Shown: positions 22,933 through 33,752 of the stretch, piece by piece
Layout: each line of letters starts with the position of its first letter
How positions within the stretch are numbered: the first letter of the stretch is position 1
NCBI GenBank assembly: GCA_037043015.1
Contig: CM073323.1
Coordinates: 23,588,758 to 23,652,757, forward strand
Direction: 5' to 3'
Length of the DNA stretch: 64,000 nt
DNA from: Bryum argenteum
Lineage: Eukaryota; Streptophyta; Bryopsida; Bryales; Bryaceae
Notes under the pieces: model-generated
What the model was told of the DNA's origin: nothing
The model's input: the letters and a program-made list of their open reading frames with translations, nothing else
The model's database searches: none
Translations under genes and position numbers: made by a program

Positions 22933-24567
22933 GTACGTTCGATTCATCTCCCACCTTTAGCTCGTCATTCCCTCCCTCGTTACATTTTAGAATCATAAAA
23001 AATCTCAGTTTTACTATGAGCAATAAATTAAGTGCCAGTTTGACATGTCAATTAGTCTCATGGTATCAATTCCGCCACATATTTGGTTAAGCTTCCAGAA
23101 TGGCACTTGTAATGCCAGAGCATGATGTTATACAGTATCCCTCTCTCTTTTCAGTGAATTCTAACCCCCTGCTAGTGTTCCTTGAAAATTGGATTCAAAG
23201 TCACGGAGAATGTTGGTCGAACGAACTCAGCAGCAGGGGTGATGAGAACACATGAGAATTATATGAAGCCCTTTCTGGTTTATTGTTCGGTTTCCGTTGT
23301 CGGTAGCATCATTCTGTCCGAAGTTGGATCACCCGAGTAACTAAGATGCTGCATTCAGAAACTCTCAATGTGGAATAAGGTGCTTCTATGATTCTGTTAT
23401 TTATCCGAGCTTTTTTTGAGGATATCTTTACATTGAAGAAAGTGAAGAAATGCATGGTATTCAAGAAGTTGCTTTTATCGTTGGATTTCAACTCTATTTA
23501 ACGGATTAGATTCTAACTTAAGTCTAGTTTTTGTGATAGAAAGCTTAGATTTATCCATTAGGTTTTCAAGACATGGAATGCATTTGAGTGCATGAGGTTT
23601 GACTTCGGACCCCTTTCCATTTACAAGGTTGTTCGATCCAATAACTTTTATACCGAATTTTTTTGGTAGAAGGGTGTTATTGAGATGGAGGTGAATAACT
23701 CTCTTGGAGGTGATTCTTTTTAGTTTAATTGGTTTGTTGGAAGTATTTTTATTCCGAAGTCAAAATAATGAAAAAATTGTGATTTTTTCCTAGTACTGAT
23801 GCATTATGATCTAGCAATTTATTAGGCCTCATGACACAAGATTTGACCCACGTGACTTAAAATAACTACACCACATAATTATATGGTTGAGATCTAAGTA
23901 ACTTAAGTTCATTTTCATTTTGAAAATGTGTTTTTTCTTGCTAAAAATAGGCTAGGACATTAAGAGATAAGTATCTTCTGTCAATTAAGTGGTCAATTAT
24001 GTGATGAATACTTTTCCACAAGTTTCCAAGTTGGTATATCTTAGATTCACTAAAATTGTCTGTTGGGAACAACTTCAAACACTAGTAGGAAGCGCTACAA
24101 AAAACTTTACAGAAGAGTTGTCCAGAATGACATATAATCTTCTTGACGTCCAAAATGACAGTTATGAATGTACGAAAGACTAGTTCAAAATTGGAAGGAA
24201 ATAACTTGTGGCCCGGATTAGGTGCAATGCACGGATTGGATATACGGAAAATAAGGAGAATGAGTATTACTTCTGTTGGTCTTTGCTAGTTTACTCCTTC
24301 AAATTTATGTACCTTGGGTGTAGATCGTCTAGCATCTTTGGGATGTGTTATTTTTTTCCCATTTGTCTTGTAGATTTATTTGTGAGTATGTACATTCCAT
24401 GTGTAGCTATGAAGCATGTAGCATGTAGCATGTATCCGTCTTGTTTCAAAATGTCTTGTTTCAAATTGTGAAATCGAAGACATCTAGGATTAAAATCAAC
24501 ATCTTCTTCAGTTTATTTTAAATTTAAATTTTTGCTTTTGCTTTACAGAATCATTGGAACACAAATA
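22933..24567. other. Intergenic region
   Basis: Possible 3' exon of the lipid-transfer-like gene after the acceptor near 23098, not provable. Contains R1 copy c. Otherwise AT-rich with no supported gene. Confidence 0.45.
23630..23900 (-). repeat. Dispersed repeat family R1, copy c
   Basis: Reverse-orientation member of R1: the minus strand reads CACCTCCATCTCAATAACAC. The plus strand at 23830 has GGCCTCATGACACAAGATTTG, the complement-ordered counterpart of the other copies. Confidence 0.55.
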
Positions 24568-24970
24568 ATTTACGTATTTTTTAATAATGAGAATATTCAA
24601 ATTATTAAGTAAATGACGGTTGAGCTTGAGTCAAGCTAAATGTACACATATATTGAGTACTTTACTGAAACTAGACAAAATAACCAATTGTCGACAATTC
24701 TAGAATGATCATAACTTACTCAAATTTTGTTCAAATTGAACACATGAGGTGTTTTTTGACATCTACTCTTTCAATAAATGTCCAAAAACACCTCATATGA
24801 TGAATTTGGATAAATTTTGAGTAAGATATGACGATTTGAAAATGGCAAAGATTGGTTGTTTTGTTCATTTCTAGTGAAGTACCCAATATGTGGGTACATT
24901 TAGCTCGACTCAAGCTAAGTTTTATTTTCCCAAAATCATTGAATTTTCCTACTATAACAAAATACGTGTT
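24568..24970. repeat. Foldback element with arms of about 195 bp
   Basis: Left arm 24568-24763 and right arm 24778-24970 are imperfect reverse complements over nearly their whole length. Matching pairs: TACGTATTTT with AAAATACGT, TTGAGTCAAGCTAAATGTAC with GTACATTTAGCTCGACTCAA, and ACACATGAGGTGTTTTTTG with CAAAAACACCTCATATG. The central spacer is about 14 bp. Non-coding foldback MITE; related short pieces lie at 20765 and 28060. Confidence 0.85.
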
Positions 24971-27079
24971 TTAGGCGTATATACTCACATAGACTTTTTT
25001 ACAAGTTCGTTTTATAGATGGACATTGGTTAAGGAAAACCGTTAGATTATGAATGTCTATTATTCCATTTATAGTCTGCAGACCTAGATGAAAGGAAGGC
25101 ATTCATAGATCTAATGGTAAGTTTTTATTCGCTACATCTATTAGAAGGGCTAACTCTAGGCATCTTCCGTGCTCAGCTTCTGACAGATGCATCTAAGGAA
25201 GATTGTGATGAATGCGGATGTCGTGACTTCACCAAAAAACTCACACGTTGTAGCGGAGGATTCCTTCAAGGCTCCGCAACAATCTAGTTGTACGACCAGG
25301 GGTGCACAAGTGCACAACGGCTTGGTATTGATGGTGACGCTGTCAAGCATGGCCTACTAGGTACATCCAAGAGTTAAGCGTTTAGGTTGCAACGACTTTG
25401 CTTTCACTTTCTCCTAAAAAATTTACGCGTTATATAGGTTTGGGCGTTGGTTATCCATTCAAAATTGGATGTGGTTTTGGAGGTAGGGTTGCCGTTCACC
25501 TTTTATCTCCTTTTATCTATTACATTCGACACTCTTTCTTTTGTGGCTCTATTTGACCTTTGGTACTATGTGTTTGTGTTTACATTGACTCACAATTTAT
25601 TATCGGTGTAGTGTATTCTTCATTTCTCTATCTTTGAGAATTCAAGAACAAAGAAGGCTACATCAAATGTAGACACTACATCAAAGGTAAAGTACAAATT
25701 ATCACTATCAAGAGATATATGTTGCATGTTTTGATTAGAAGTTCAGACTTATAGCAACTCAAAATTTAGAAATGTAAGATCAACACTAACTCCAACTTGT
25801 GCCTTCCATCATACATTACATGAAATCACCTGACAGTGATTTCCACTCACTCATACTTTGACTCCAATTTGGTGGCAAGTTTAGAAGACATAGTTGCTGG
25901 TATAATGTGGAGCGGAATCCGCAATCAATCTACTAAAACGCATCGAAAGTATTTATATACTGTTGGAAATACATACATTGGACGAGGTCCCATTCAACTG
26001 TCCTTGCAAGATATTATTCAGGTGATCATCGATACTTCTACTTAATAAATTTGCATAACTCAACAACACTCAATTTTGTTCAGGTGACCATTGAATCTGT
26101 TGTTGAGAGTCTCTACTTGATGCAAAAGGAGAGACTGTGTTTTAGCTGAAGAATAGACATTTCTAGAATAGGCTAATAGCGTTTCTATTTATATTCTTTC
26201 AATGTCTTGATCATTTCAACATGCATTGAGTAGTGGACATGCTCCAAGTAGGCAAAAAACTGTACATTAGTTATGTGATTTTTGTGATTAGGAAATCTTT
26301 TGTAATGCAAGCAACGATTATGCAATTATCTTGTAATATGTGTTTTTATATTTCTTCAAAATAAACACGTGTCGCCTTGGAGATAATCCTCTAATAAACA
26401 AAGTGAATTTTTTTCATGACATATGCAAACTAGTTCAAACTTGACCAGGGTAGGTATATATAGAAGCTTCCCAAGTTTTTTGCAAATGTACACAATCAGA
26501 ACATGTGAAAAATTGACACTACGTGAAAGTGAAAAATATGTTCATGTGCAAATTTACAAAAGAACATGTGCAAATTTACAACAGAACAAAGAAAAACCAA
26601 CTATATACGAAGCTACAGCAATTTATACAATGCTAACATGTAAGTTTTCAGGGTCCTCAAATAAACACAGTAACAAATGTGTCCATAATGACAACATGTC
26701 CGTAGTGAGTTGTCCCTTATGACAAGCCACAAGACTTGTCGTTGCGACCATAACTTCTCCAAAATGACTTCCTGGCCTGTCACTACAGTCGTCAAAATGA
26801 CTTCTTGGTCTCTCACTTCTTGGCCTCTCACGACATAATATTGTGTGGTACCATATTTGTTTATACCATATGTGACAAAAATTTGGAGTAACCCTCATTG
26901 GTACATGTAACACAATCACTTGAAAAAAACAAGATTCAAGTTATTTGAACTTCACAATTCAACTTCTACTAGTGAGTGAGAAACGGTGTTGATTATTTCA
27001 TAGGAGTATACTAGAGTTGGCCACTAGTGCACCTCTGAAAGTGGTATTTTTCCTATCCCTTCAATTATCTTATCTACTG

Positions 27080-27400
27080 ACCTCGAACTGGCCCCCAAAC
27101 TCAACCCCAAATTGGTCCCCAGACTCGACACCAAACTTCAAACTGGTCTTGAACTGAACCCAAAATTGTCCTAGACGTCAACACTAGTCCTACCTGGACT
27201 CCAAACTGTCCTAGACTCAAAACTAGTTCTACTCTAGATTCCAGATTTATCCTGAACTGGACCAGAAACTGGCTTCGACCTAGAACTGGTCATGCCTTGG
27301 ACTTCAAACTGGTCATGCCCTCGACTTCAAACTGGTCATGCCCTCGACTTCAAACTGGTCCTGAACTAACCCTGAAACTGACATGTATAAGCCCTTGACT
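27080..27400. repeat. CAAACTGGTC-rich simple block with 23-bp tandem repeat
   Basis: Degenerate decamer-like units (CTGGTCC, AACTGG, GACTC) run through 300 bp. At 27291-27313, 27314-27336 and 27337-27359 there are three 23-bp units (CATGCCCTCGACTTCAAACT followed by GGT), the first with two changes. Confidence 0.9.
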
Positions 27401-28059
27401 GTACCACAATAGTACTACAATTGCAACAATACTACTTATCAACATCATCTTCTAACACTATTCCCCCAATACTCCAGAGTGAAAAGCTTAGCATCACGTT
27501 CCAACATATTTACACACAAATCCTGACATACTTCATTGATTTCTCTTCACTATTCAACACATACACACACTCCTCCTAGCTCCAGCTCCAACTTCCTAAG
27601 CCCAGAGAGAGGATGAGAGCTCACTTCGAAACCCCCTCCAAACCCTAGCCGCCAATCTGGTCCCCCAACCCAAATTTATTTCATCCATCCACTAAATTTC
27701 ATTCATCCATAGGATTTCATCGAGCACCCTTAATCATGGCAATCCAAAAGTCTATGCTCACACTACGGTTCACACTACACAGCAAAAGTTCAATGATCAA
27801 GAGATTAAGGAGAGATTATCAAATTCGATTGGTTGTTAGTGAAACTTACAAAAATGTGATTGGTTGAAAATAAAACTCTTGACCTACACGTGGCCTTCTC
27901 CACCATTGTCTAAACCAATCCTGAACACCGCAGTATGCTCCATGGTATACTCATTTATTGAAGTGAAGGGGGCTCTGGGCTCTTAGTGGCGTATCATGCT
28001 TGTTATATATACGCATTTTTTAAGATTTTTTGACATTGGTTGCTATAACCCCATATATA

Positions 28060-28180
28060 TTCGATATTTCGGGAGATTTCCAACCTCCCAATTTGATGAC
28101 AATTTAGCTCAACTCGAGCTAAAATGTATTTTTTACAAAATCATGCAATTTTCTCATTATAATGAATATGGTGTTCTATT
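28060..28180. repeat. Short relative of the 24.6 kb foldback element
   Basis: Contains AATTTAGCTCAACTCGAGCT followed by ATGTATTTTTTACAAAATCA, the same motif order as the right arm of the 24568-24970 foldback. Confidence 0.5.
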
Positions 28181-29183
28181 ACTAGCACGATGACTCTTCA
28201 TGCACCCTGTAAGGCTATCGGGTGGTAACGAGGAGACCTAAGTTCAATCGTCCAACCACACACACATGCATCGTGTGCTCTCGCAATGCCACGTAGCTAT
28301 GGCGTCATGCCAATTTAAGGTTTCCGAGTACCATGTCAAGGCCTCTTTACATCAAAATTTATATTTCTCAAAACTTGACGAGTGACGCTTTCTTCATTAA
28401 TAATGCACACAGCACGGTGCACTAAGTACACCATGGTATATTCACCAATTTGCGTGTACCGAGCCGCGCAAAGCCTCCTCCCTTGAATCATGTTTTCACT
28501 AGCGTCGGCAACTTGGTTCTACACCCCGTTCTCTATAATGCTACTAGGATTGAGGGGGATCCTCACGGGCGGCAGCGGCAGGGGAGGAACTTCCTCCAAC
28601 GTGGCATTTTGCGTAATTTTTTTTTAAATTTTTATTATTTAATTTTTATTTTTATTTTTATTATTTTTTTAAAATTCCTTGATTTTCTCCTTACAATGTG
28701 GACTTCCAACCCACTCCCATGCACTAGTGCCGGTAGTGGAGTGGTAGCGTTTATTGTGCCAACTCATTGCCATGTAGATCCCAAAGCAACATCCAAAGCC
28801 AATTCCAAAGCTACGAGGTGATTCCATGTCATTCTTGCCACTCCCCCTACTTCCTCTTATGTGGCAACCACTTGCTAATTTGAACCAATGCTATTCATCC
28901 AACTCACTGCCTTTCCTCTCGTGTGGTTTGCCCCTGAGTTCCATAATTCTTATCTCTTTGAACAGCCTCATGTACATAAACATGTGAATCTGACAATTGT
29001 AAAATTCTAAAAGTACTAGTTCATATATGATCATAACCATATTAGATGTGGTTCACATCCTCTTTCACGTCCAAGTTGTCAAGTTGGACATAAATGCTTA
29101 GCACATGTTCAATTATCAGCTCAAAAACAAAGTCGGTAGCTAGCCATGTTTTCATGTCCATTTATCAGCTCATTAACCCTTAA

Positions 29184-29780
29184 CCCTTAATTGTCACCGA
29201 GGACCAAATTGGTCCTCGGTGTCATTGTTTTTGCTTTTGGGGTCCGACACAGTGGTAGGGTGCAAATCTTGTCCAAAGGCACCCCTATTCTTTTGTTTTT
29301 CCAAATCGAATGCTCCTTCCTGATTGCCTTCTTGAGGTTTGTGTGATCAGCGCAAAATTGTTGGGGCCACGTGATCCCATGGTCAATGCACTTTGACTTG
29401 GCCTTTCTTTTTATTTTTTTGACGATTTTTTTTTCAAAATAATAAAAAATCTTGATCTTTATCCCTATACCATGCTTTATGATGCCAATTTTCAGAAAAT
29501 ACAACCCAAGGGCGGAAAAACCAAAAAAGCAATATGATATTTCTCACTCATGATCAGCAACCAAAACATTTTTTTCTCAACGGTGCCATTTTTTGAGATT
29601 CTACCCGATGTGATCGATCTTTTTTGCATTGGTCACATCACCAAGTTACCTTGATAACCACCCTTTCCGATTCTCAAAATTGTTTTACCTTCAGTGGAGA
29701 AATAAGGCCAGAAGACAATGAGGTTGCAATGAGGTTGCATTTCTCTCCAATTTGTGGAAAACAAGGATGTCAATTAAGGG
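29184..29780. mobile_element. TTAA-flanked non-autonomous DNA element (597 bp)
   Basis: Begins CCCTTAATTGTCACC and ends TGTCAATTAAGGG, terminal inverted repeats of about 13 bp, with TTAA on both sides (29180-29183, 29781-29784). TTAA target sites and CCC...GGG ends are typical of piggyBac-type elements. There is no transposase ORF; the internal 29187-29504 minus frame is not a recognised protein. A 10-bp hairpin arm (GAGGACCAAATTGGTCCTC) lies at its left end. Confidence 0.7.
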
Positions 29781-29784
29781 TTAA

Positions 29785-30116
29785 CCCTTAAACGCGTGAG
29801 GTGACCCGAGGGGTCATATTCCAACAGAATCTCCTCTGTAGCTTTCAATGTACTCAACTTTTCACTTATATTTTCATGTCAAACTGGTTACCTTCTTCTG
29901 ATGCATTCAAAAAGTGAAATTTTAGAATTCAAAATCACAATTTGTATGAGTGATTTTGTGCTTTGAAAGGATTGTGGTAGGTAGGTTGGGGTTGTACAAA
30001 ACCTTGTAGGAGGTTGCAAGCTCATCATAGATATGTTCACTCATGATGCCCAAGTCCAGAAGATGCTGTGATTCAATTTTGGGCTGCCCATTTCAGACCC
30101 CATGGGCGTTTAAGGG
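29785..30116 (+). mobile_element. TTAA MITE family, copy A (332 bp)
   Basis: Starts CCCTTAAACGCG and ends GGGCGTTTAAGGG, with TTAA at the left (shared with the preceding element) and TTAC at the right. Interior phrases (GGTAGGTTGGGG, AACCTTGTAGGAGGTTGCAA and ATGATGCCCAAGTCC) are shared with copies B-E. Confidence 0.85.
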
Positions 30117-31388
30117 TTACCAAAGCAGGTAGCTAGTGGCATATCTTCATGTCAAAAACAAAGGCTTACATGCAAAGCCATGTTACTTTTTCATGTCCAT
30201 TTATCAGCTCAAAAACAAAGCGGCATGTTTTCATGTCCAACTAAACAACGGTTGCATGCGAGCCATGTTTTTAATGTCCATTTATCACCTCATAAACAGA
30301 GGCTGCATGCAAAGCCATCTTTTTATCGAGATGCTCAATAAGTGTGGACCATACCATTTGTCCTACAATTTCTATCACATGGTGCCTGCAAAGCCAGAAG
30401 CTCACATTAAAGCCAATAACGCCAACGATGAGAATTCAATCATCGAGCTCTCAAACAAGGATATGTGAGCACGATCGTGGCAGCTTAGTAGAATGACGGA
30501 TTTAAGTGTCCATATATTTTGTGGGTGTCAGTTATTATTGCTCTCGGGTGGAGTAGCCGATGATCAAAACAATCCAAATCGGTCAGAATCCTCCGGCCCA
30601 ATGATCCGAGGGATCCGACAATTAGTTGTAAATGAAAAGGTCTTTACGTGCACATGTCGAAACAAACGGAAAATGGTCAATATTTTGGTACCCGTTTAAA
30701 ATTGGATACATAATTGATACCTACACAATTATTTTACCAAACAATCTTCGAAGAAGAGGATAATAGGCGAATGATCATGGCTTGTTAAGTATAAAGGTCA
30801 TGTGTTGCTCGATCTCGCGTAGCTTTTGTTCATTGGAAAGCAATAATTGATTGTCCCGTGCATGGCATTGATGTGGGAAAACTTTCCGTTGATCATGAGT
30901 GAATGCGAGAACGTTGGAAAAGAAGTCATGCATTTGAATATTGTCATCCATACTCAAGTATTGTAAAGAGTCATCGTAGTGGTGGTGCAAAACATCGGGA
31001 TTCTTCAATCATAAGAATAAGAAGAAGAACTCTAATCCTATTTAAGGGTCGGGCGTGAATAGAGTGTCTGTTCGTTTTACCTATCCTTGAATGCATGCAT
31101 AGAGGTCATATAATCATCACATCATGTAAGAGCATTGTCCTAACTCATTGTCTCTAAAGTCGTGGGTATTTCTAGGACTTTGCTTCTCCGCGGTCTAGTT
31201 ATAGTTTTGAGGGTTACTTGTTGTGCCCATAACCAAGTTTGTTTTGACATTGGGATTGCGGGAAAGGTTGTGTGCATGCAAAGACACAAATTACAAGATG
31301 GAGAACAATGGCTCTTCCTTAGGACGTGCAGGTGGAGAAACTACATTAAAAAACCATATGTGTTGAACATGTTGAGGTGCTCTTAAGG
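30117..31388. other. Intergenic with short repeats of a CATGTCCATTTATCAGCTC phrase
   Basis: A phrase GCCATGT...TTCATGTCCATTTATC recurs at 29141, 30178 and 30262 with about 60-80 bp spacing. The TTAA elements above split this array. No supported gene. Confidence 0.5.
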
Positions 31389-31400
31389 TAATCTAAGCAC

Positions 31401-31755
31401 AAGGCACCACAAGCCTTGGCTTGGTGGTTACGGCTTAGGCTCCCAATGAGGAGGTCGTGGGTTCTATTCCCCATGCTGGCGTGGTGTCACCACTATAGTC
31501 CACCCAACTATTGTGGGAGGTCCTTGGACCTTGTTGTATGGGTACCTCAAAGCCCTTTGGGGGATACTATGTCAAGTATCTTCAAGGCGTTAGTAACTAG
31601 GCTAGAAACTAGCGTAGTTATAGTGTCCACCCTCGAGAGGGGGAAGTAGTATTGTTCTAATTTCCCCTTGTCCGGTGGCCATTGGGATATTAGCATTACG
31701 AACGGACACTTCATTCACGTCGGCCCCTTAGAAAGGACCGGAGTTTCTATCTATC
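31401..31755 (+). mobile_element. tRNA-derived SINE, full length (355 bp)
   Basis: Flanked by a perfect 12-bp duplication TAATCTAAGCAC (31389-31400 and 31756-31767). The head has a pol III A box-like TGGCTTGGTGGT (about 31418) and a B box-like GGGTTCTATTCC (about 31459), about 30 bp apart. The tail is a short TCTA repeat. Three other copies occur in the window. Confidence 0.95.
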
Positions 31756-31805
31756 TAATCTAAGCACTACCGAGAACCAAAGCACTAGGCCCCAGTTCCT
31801 CCATG

Positions 31806-32047
31806 AGGAAAATTCCAACCTTTAAGTCCATTCCCTATGTATCTTAAAGGAGAGTGCTCAATAATGGCTCAATCTCAGGCTTCCTAATGTGTAGTCAATT
31901 TCCATGCATGGAGAAAGTAAACGGAAGGAAAATTCTAACCTTCAAGTCCATTTCCCTATGTACCTTAAAGGAGAGTGCTCAATAATGGCTCAAATCTCAC
32001 GCTTCCTAATGTGTAGCCAATTTCCATGCATGGGGAAAGTAAACGGA
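31806..32047. repeat. Tandem duplication of about 121 bp
   Basis: Two direct copies (about 31806-31925 and 31926-32047) share AAAGGAGAGTGCTCAATAAT and CCATGCATGG with a few differences. Recent local duplication in non-coding DNA. Confidence 0.9.
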
Positions 32048-33250
32048 AGGATAGTCACAATTTTTAAACTCTTCTTCAATTTGCAATAAATTTTTAAAGG
32101 TGGTCTCATAGGTGTTTCTAAAATGTTGCTCTAATTTTGCACCCTATAATGTGTGTTGTGAGTACATGATACTGTTGAGTGAAGAAGCTATTATGTTCCT
32201 ATAAATGCTTCAGTCTAGTTTTGAGCACTCTCCCTTATAATGACATTCTAAGTTGATCCGTTTGAGGAACACAACGACATCACCTTCCAAACTTTTATAT
32301 AAATATATGACACTTTATCACCACTTCCTCCACAAACTTTACTCGATTTCCACTAAAGAATCTCACTTGATCACTTCACAAGAAACTTGCTTACATGAAA
32401 ATTGTACGATCGTTGAGCATGTTGCCTTCTCGATTCTTTACATTTGAAATGCTTTGTGGGCCATTTCGTGTGTTCACCGCTTGTGCCGACAATGTCAGAC
32501 CTCGGCAGAGATGCCCTGTCAACGTCCACTATACTCAAAGTACCATCTTGGTTGAGGTATTATTTTTTAAAAAAAAATATCAGAAACATTTCAGTTTTAA
32601 TATAAATGAATACTGAATAATTTGTTCAGTTATTTCGGTTTGAAATTTTCAAAGTTAGTGTTGATGTATGGTAGGCAGTCCTAAAAGCGCCAGGGGACCC
32701 AAAAGCGTCTGTACCTCATTTGTATATAACGCAATTGGGTCAAATCTTACTTAGCACTTTGGAATTTTGTATAAAATTCACAAATGCGAATTACATGTTG
32801 CAAATTTTTGCAATCCTCCCGAAAACCTATTTAGAATGTGGTTATAGTTTTATTTTGAATTTACCAGTGCTAAAAATAGGTCAGATCTCTTAAGTTGGTG
32901 CTTTTAGGACACTCTACCTTAGTAGGGTAAGTACACCTATTGTCGGACGCTGAAGCCATTCACTATACTTGGAGTAATTGACACGTGTGATTTATCATCT
33001 TTTGGTGATTAGAAAATATTAAAAACAAGGTTTTTCTAGTTTTGTGATTTTTATAAGCACTTACATATTTAATTACAAATTTTGGGAGTGACTAATGTAG
33101 GTACACCTATAGTCGCTCACTCTACTGCATGTACATATGAGGAACATACTATTTTAGGATGTTTTATTGTTCCGTCGCAGTAAATCTTCATTATGGGGTA
33201 TTTCATTATGGTGGGGCCATATAATTTAAATTCTCTTACCCTATAGTAAG
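32048..33250. other. Intergenic region
   Basis: AT-rich, no supported gene. The phrase TAGTAAGTACACCTATTGTCG and its relative near 33097 (GTAGGTACACCTATAGTCG) recur about 170 bp apart. Confidence 0.45.
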
Positions 33251-33752
33251 GTTTGCTTTACATGAGGAGCCAACCCATTGATAGGGCCAATTCATGATGA
33301 AATTTTCTCCTGTGATTGGTCTATTTCTTGATACCGGCCCCAAAGGCTTTACATGGTAGTCATGGTCAATTTTCTAGGATTATATTTTAATGGGTGGGGG
33401 ATATGTTATGACACAACTCGCGCTCCAAAAGTTGGGTGATACAAGTACGGAAGGCCAATTCATGGCCTAGAGGCCGTCTCTTGAATCTTGATTTCATTAC
33501 AAAATTATTATTTTGTTGCGAAGAATTCAAAAACATGGAATGTAGCTAATAATACAAATTGCCCCATGGGCTTGTTTTTCCTTCTACAAGTCGGCCCCAA
33601 AGGCTTTACTCATGGGGGAATTGGCCCGCACTTTATTAATGGTTTAATGTGTCCAAGTAGTCCATTGAGCCAATTAGGCTGACAATGTGAGTGTATTGGC
33701 TTGGAGATAAGTTGGCCTTGACTCCCCATGTATAACATCCCTAAGTGGCTAA
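33251..33752. mobile_element. Long MITE, family M2, older copy
   Basis: About 500 bp that aligns throughout with 59650-60164: GGGCCAATTCATG, CGCGCTCCAAAAGTTGGG, AAGGCCAATTCATGGCCTAG, then GGCTTTACTCATGGGGG. Ends resemble imperfect inverted repeats (GCTTTACATGAGGAG at the left, GACTCCCCATGTA at the right). No ORF. Confidence 0.7.

Larger units (their letters stand above)
24971..29183. other. Intergenic region, repeat-rich
   Basis: No ATG-initiated frame with a recognisable product. Holds the CAAACTGGTC-rich block at 27080-27400 and a foldback relative near 28060-28180 (TTTAGCTCAACTCGAGCTAAA). An A/T-rich tract lies at 28618-28675. Confidence 0.55.

Noticed and set aside
31418-31470. Possible tRNA gene (A and B boxes)
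   Set aside because: It is the head of a SINE with target-site duplications; no cloverleaf acceptor stem.
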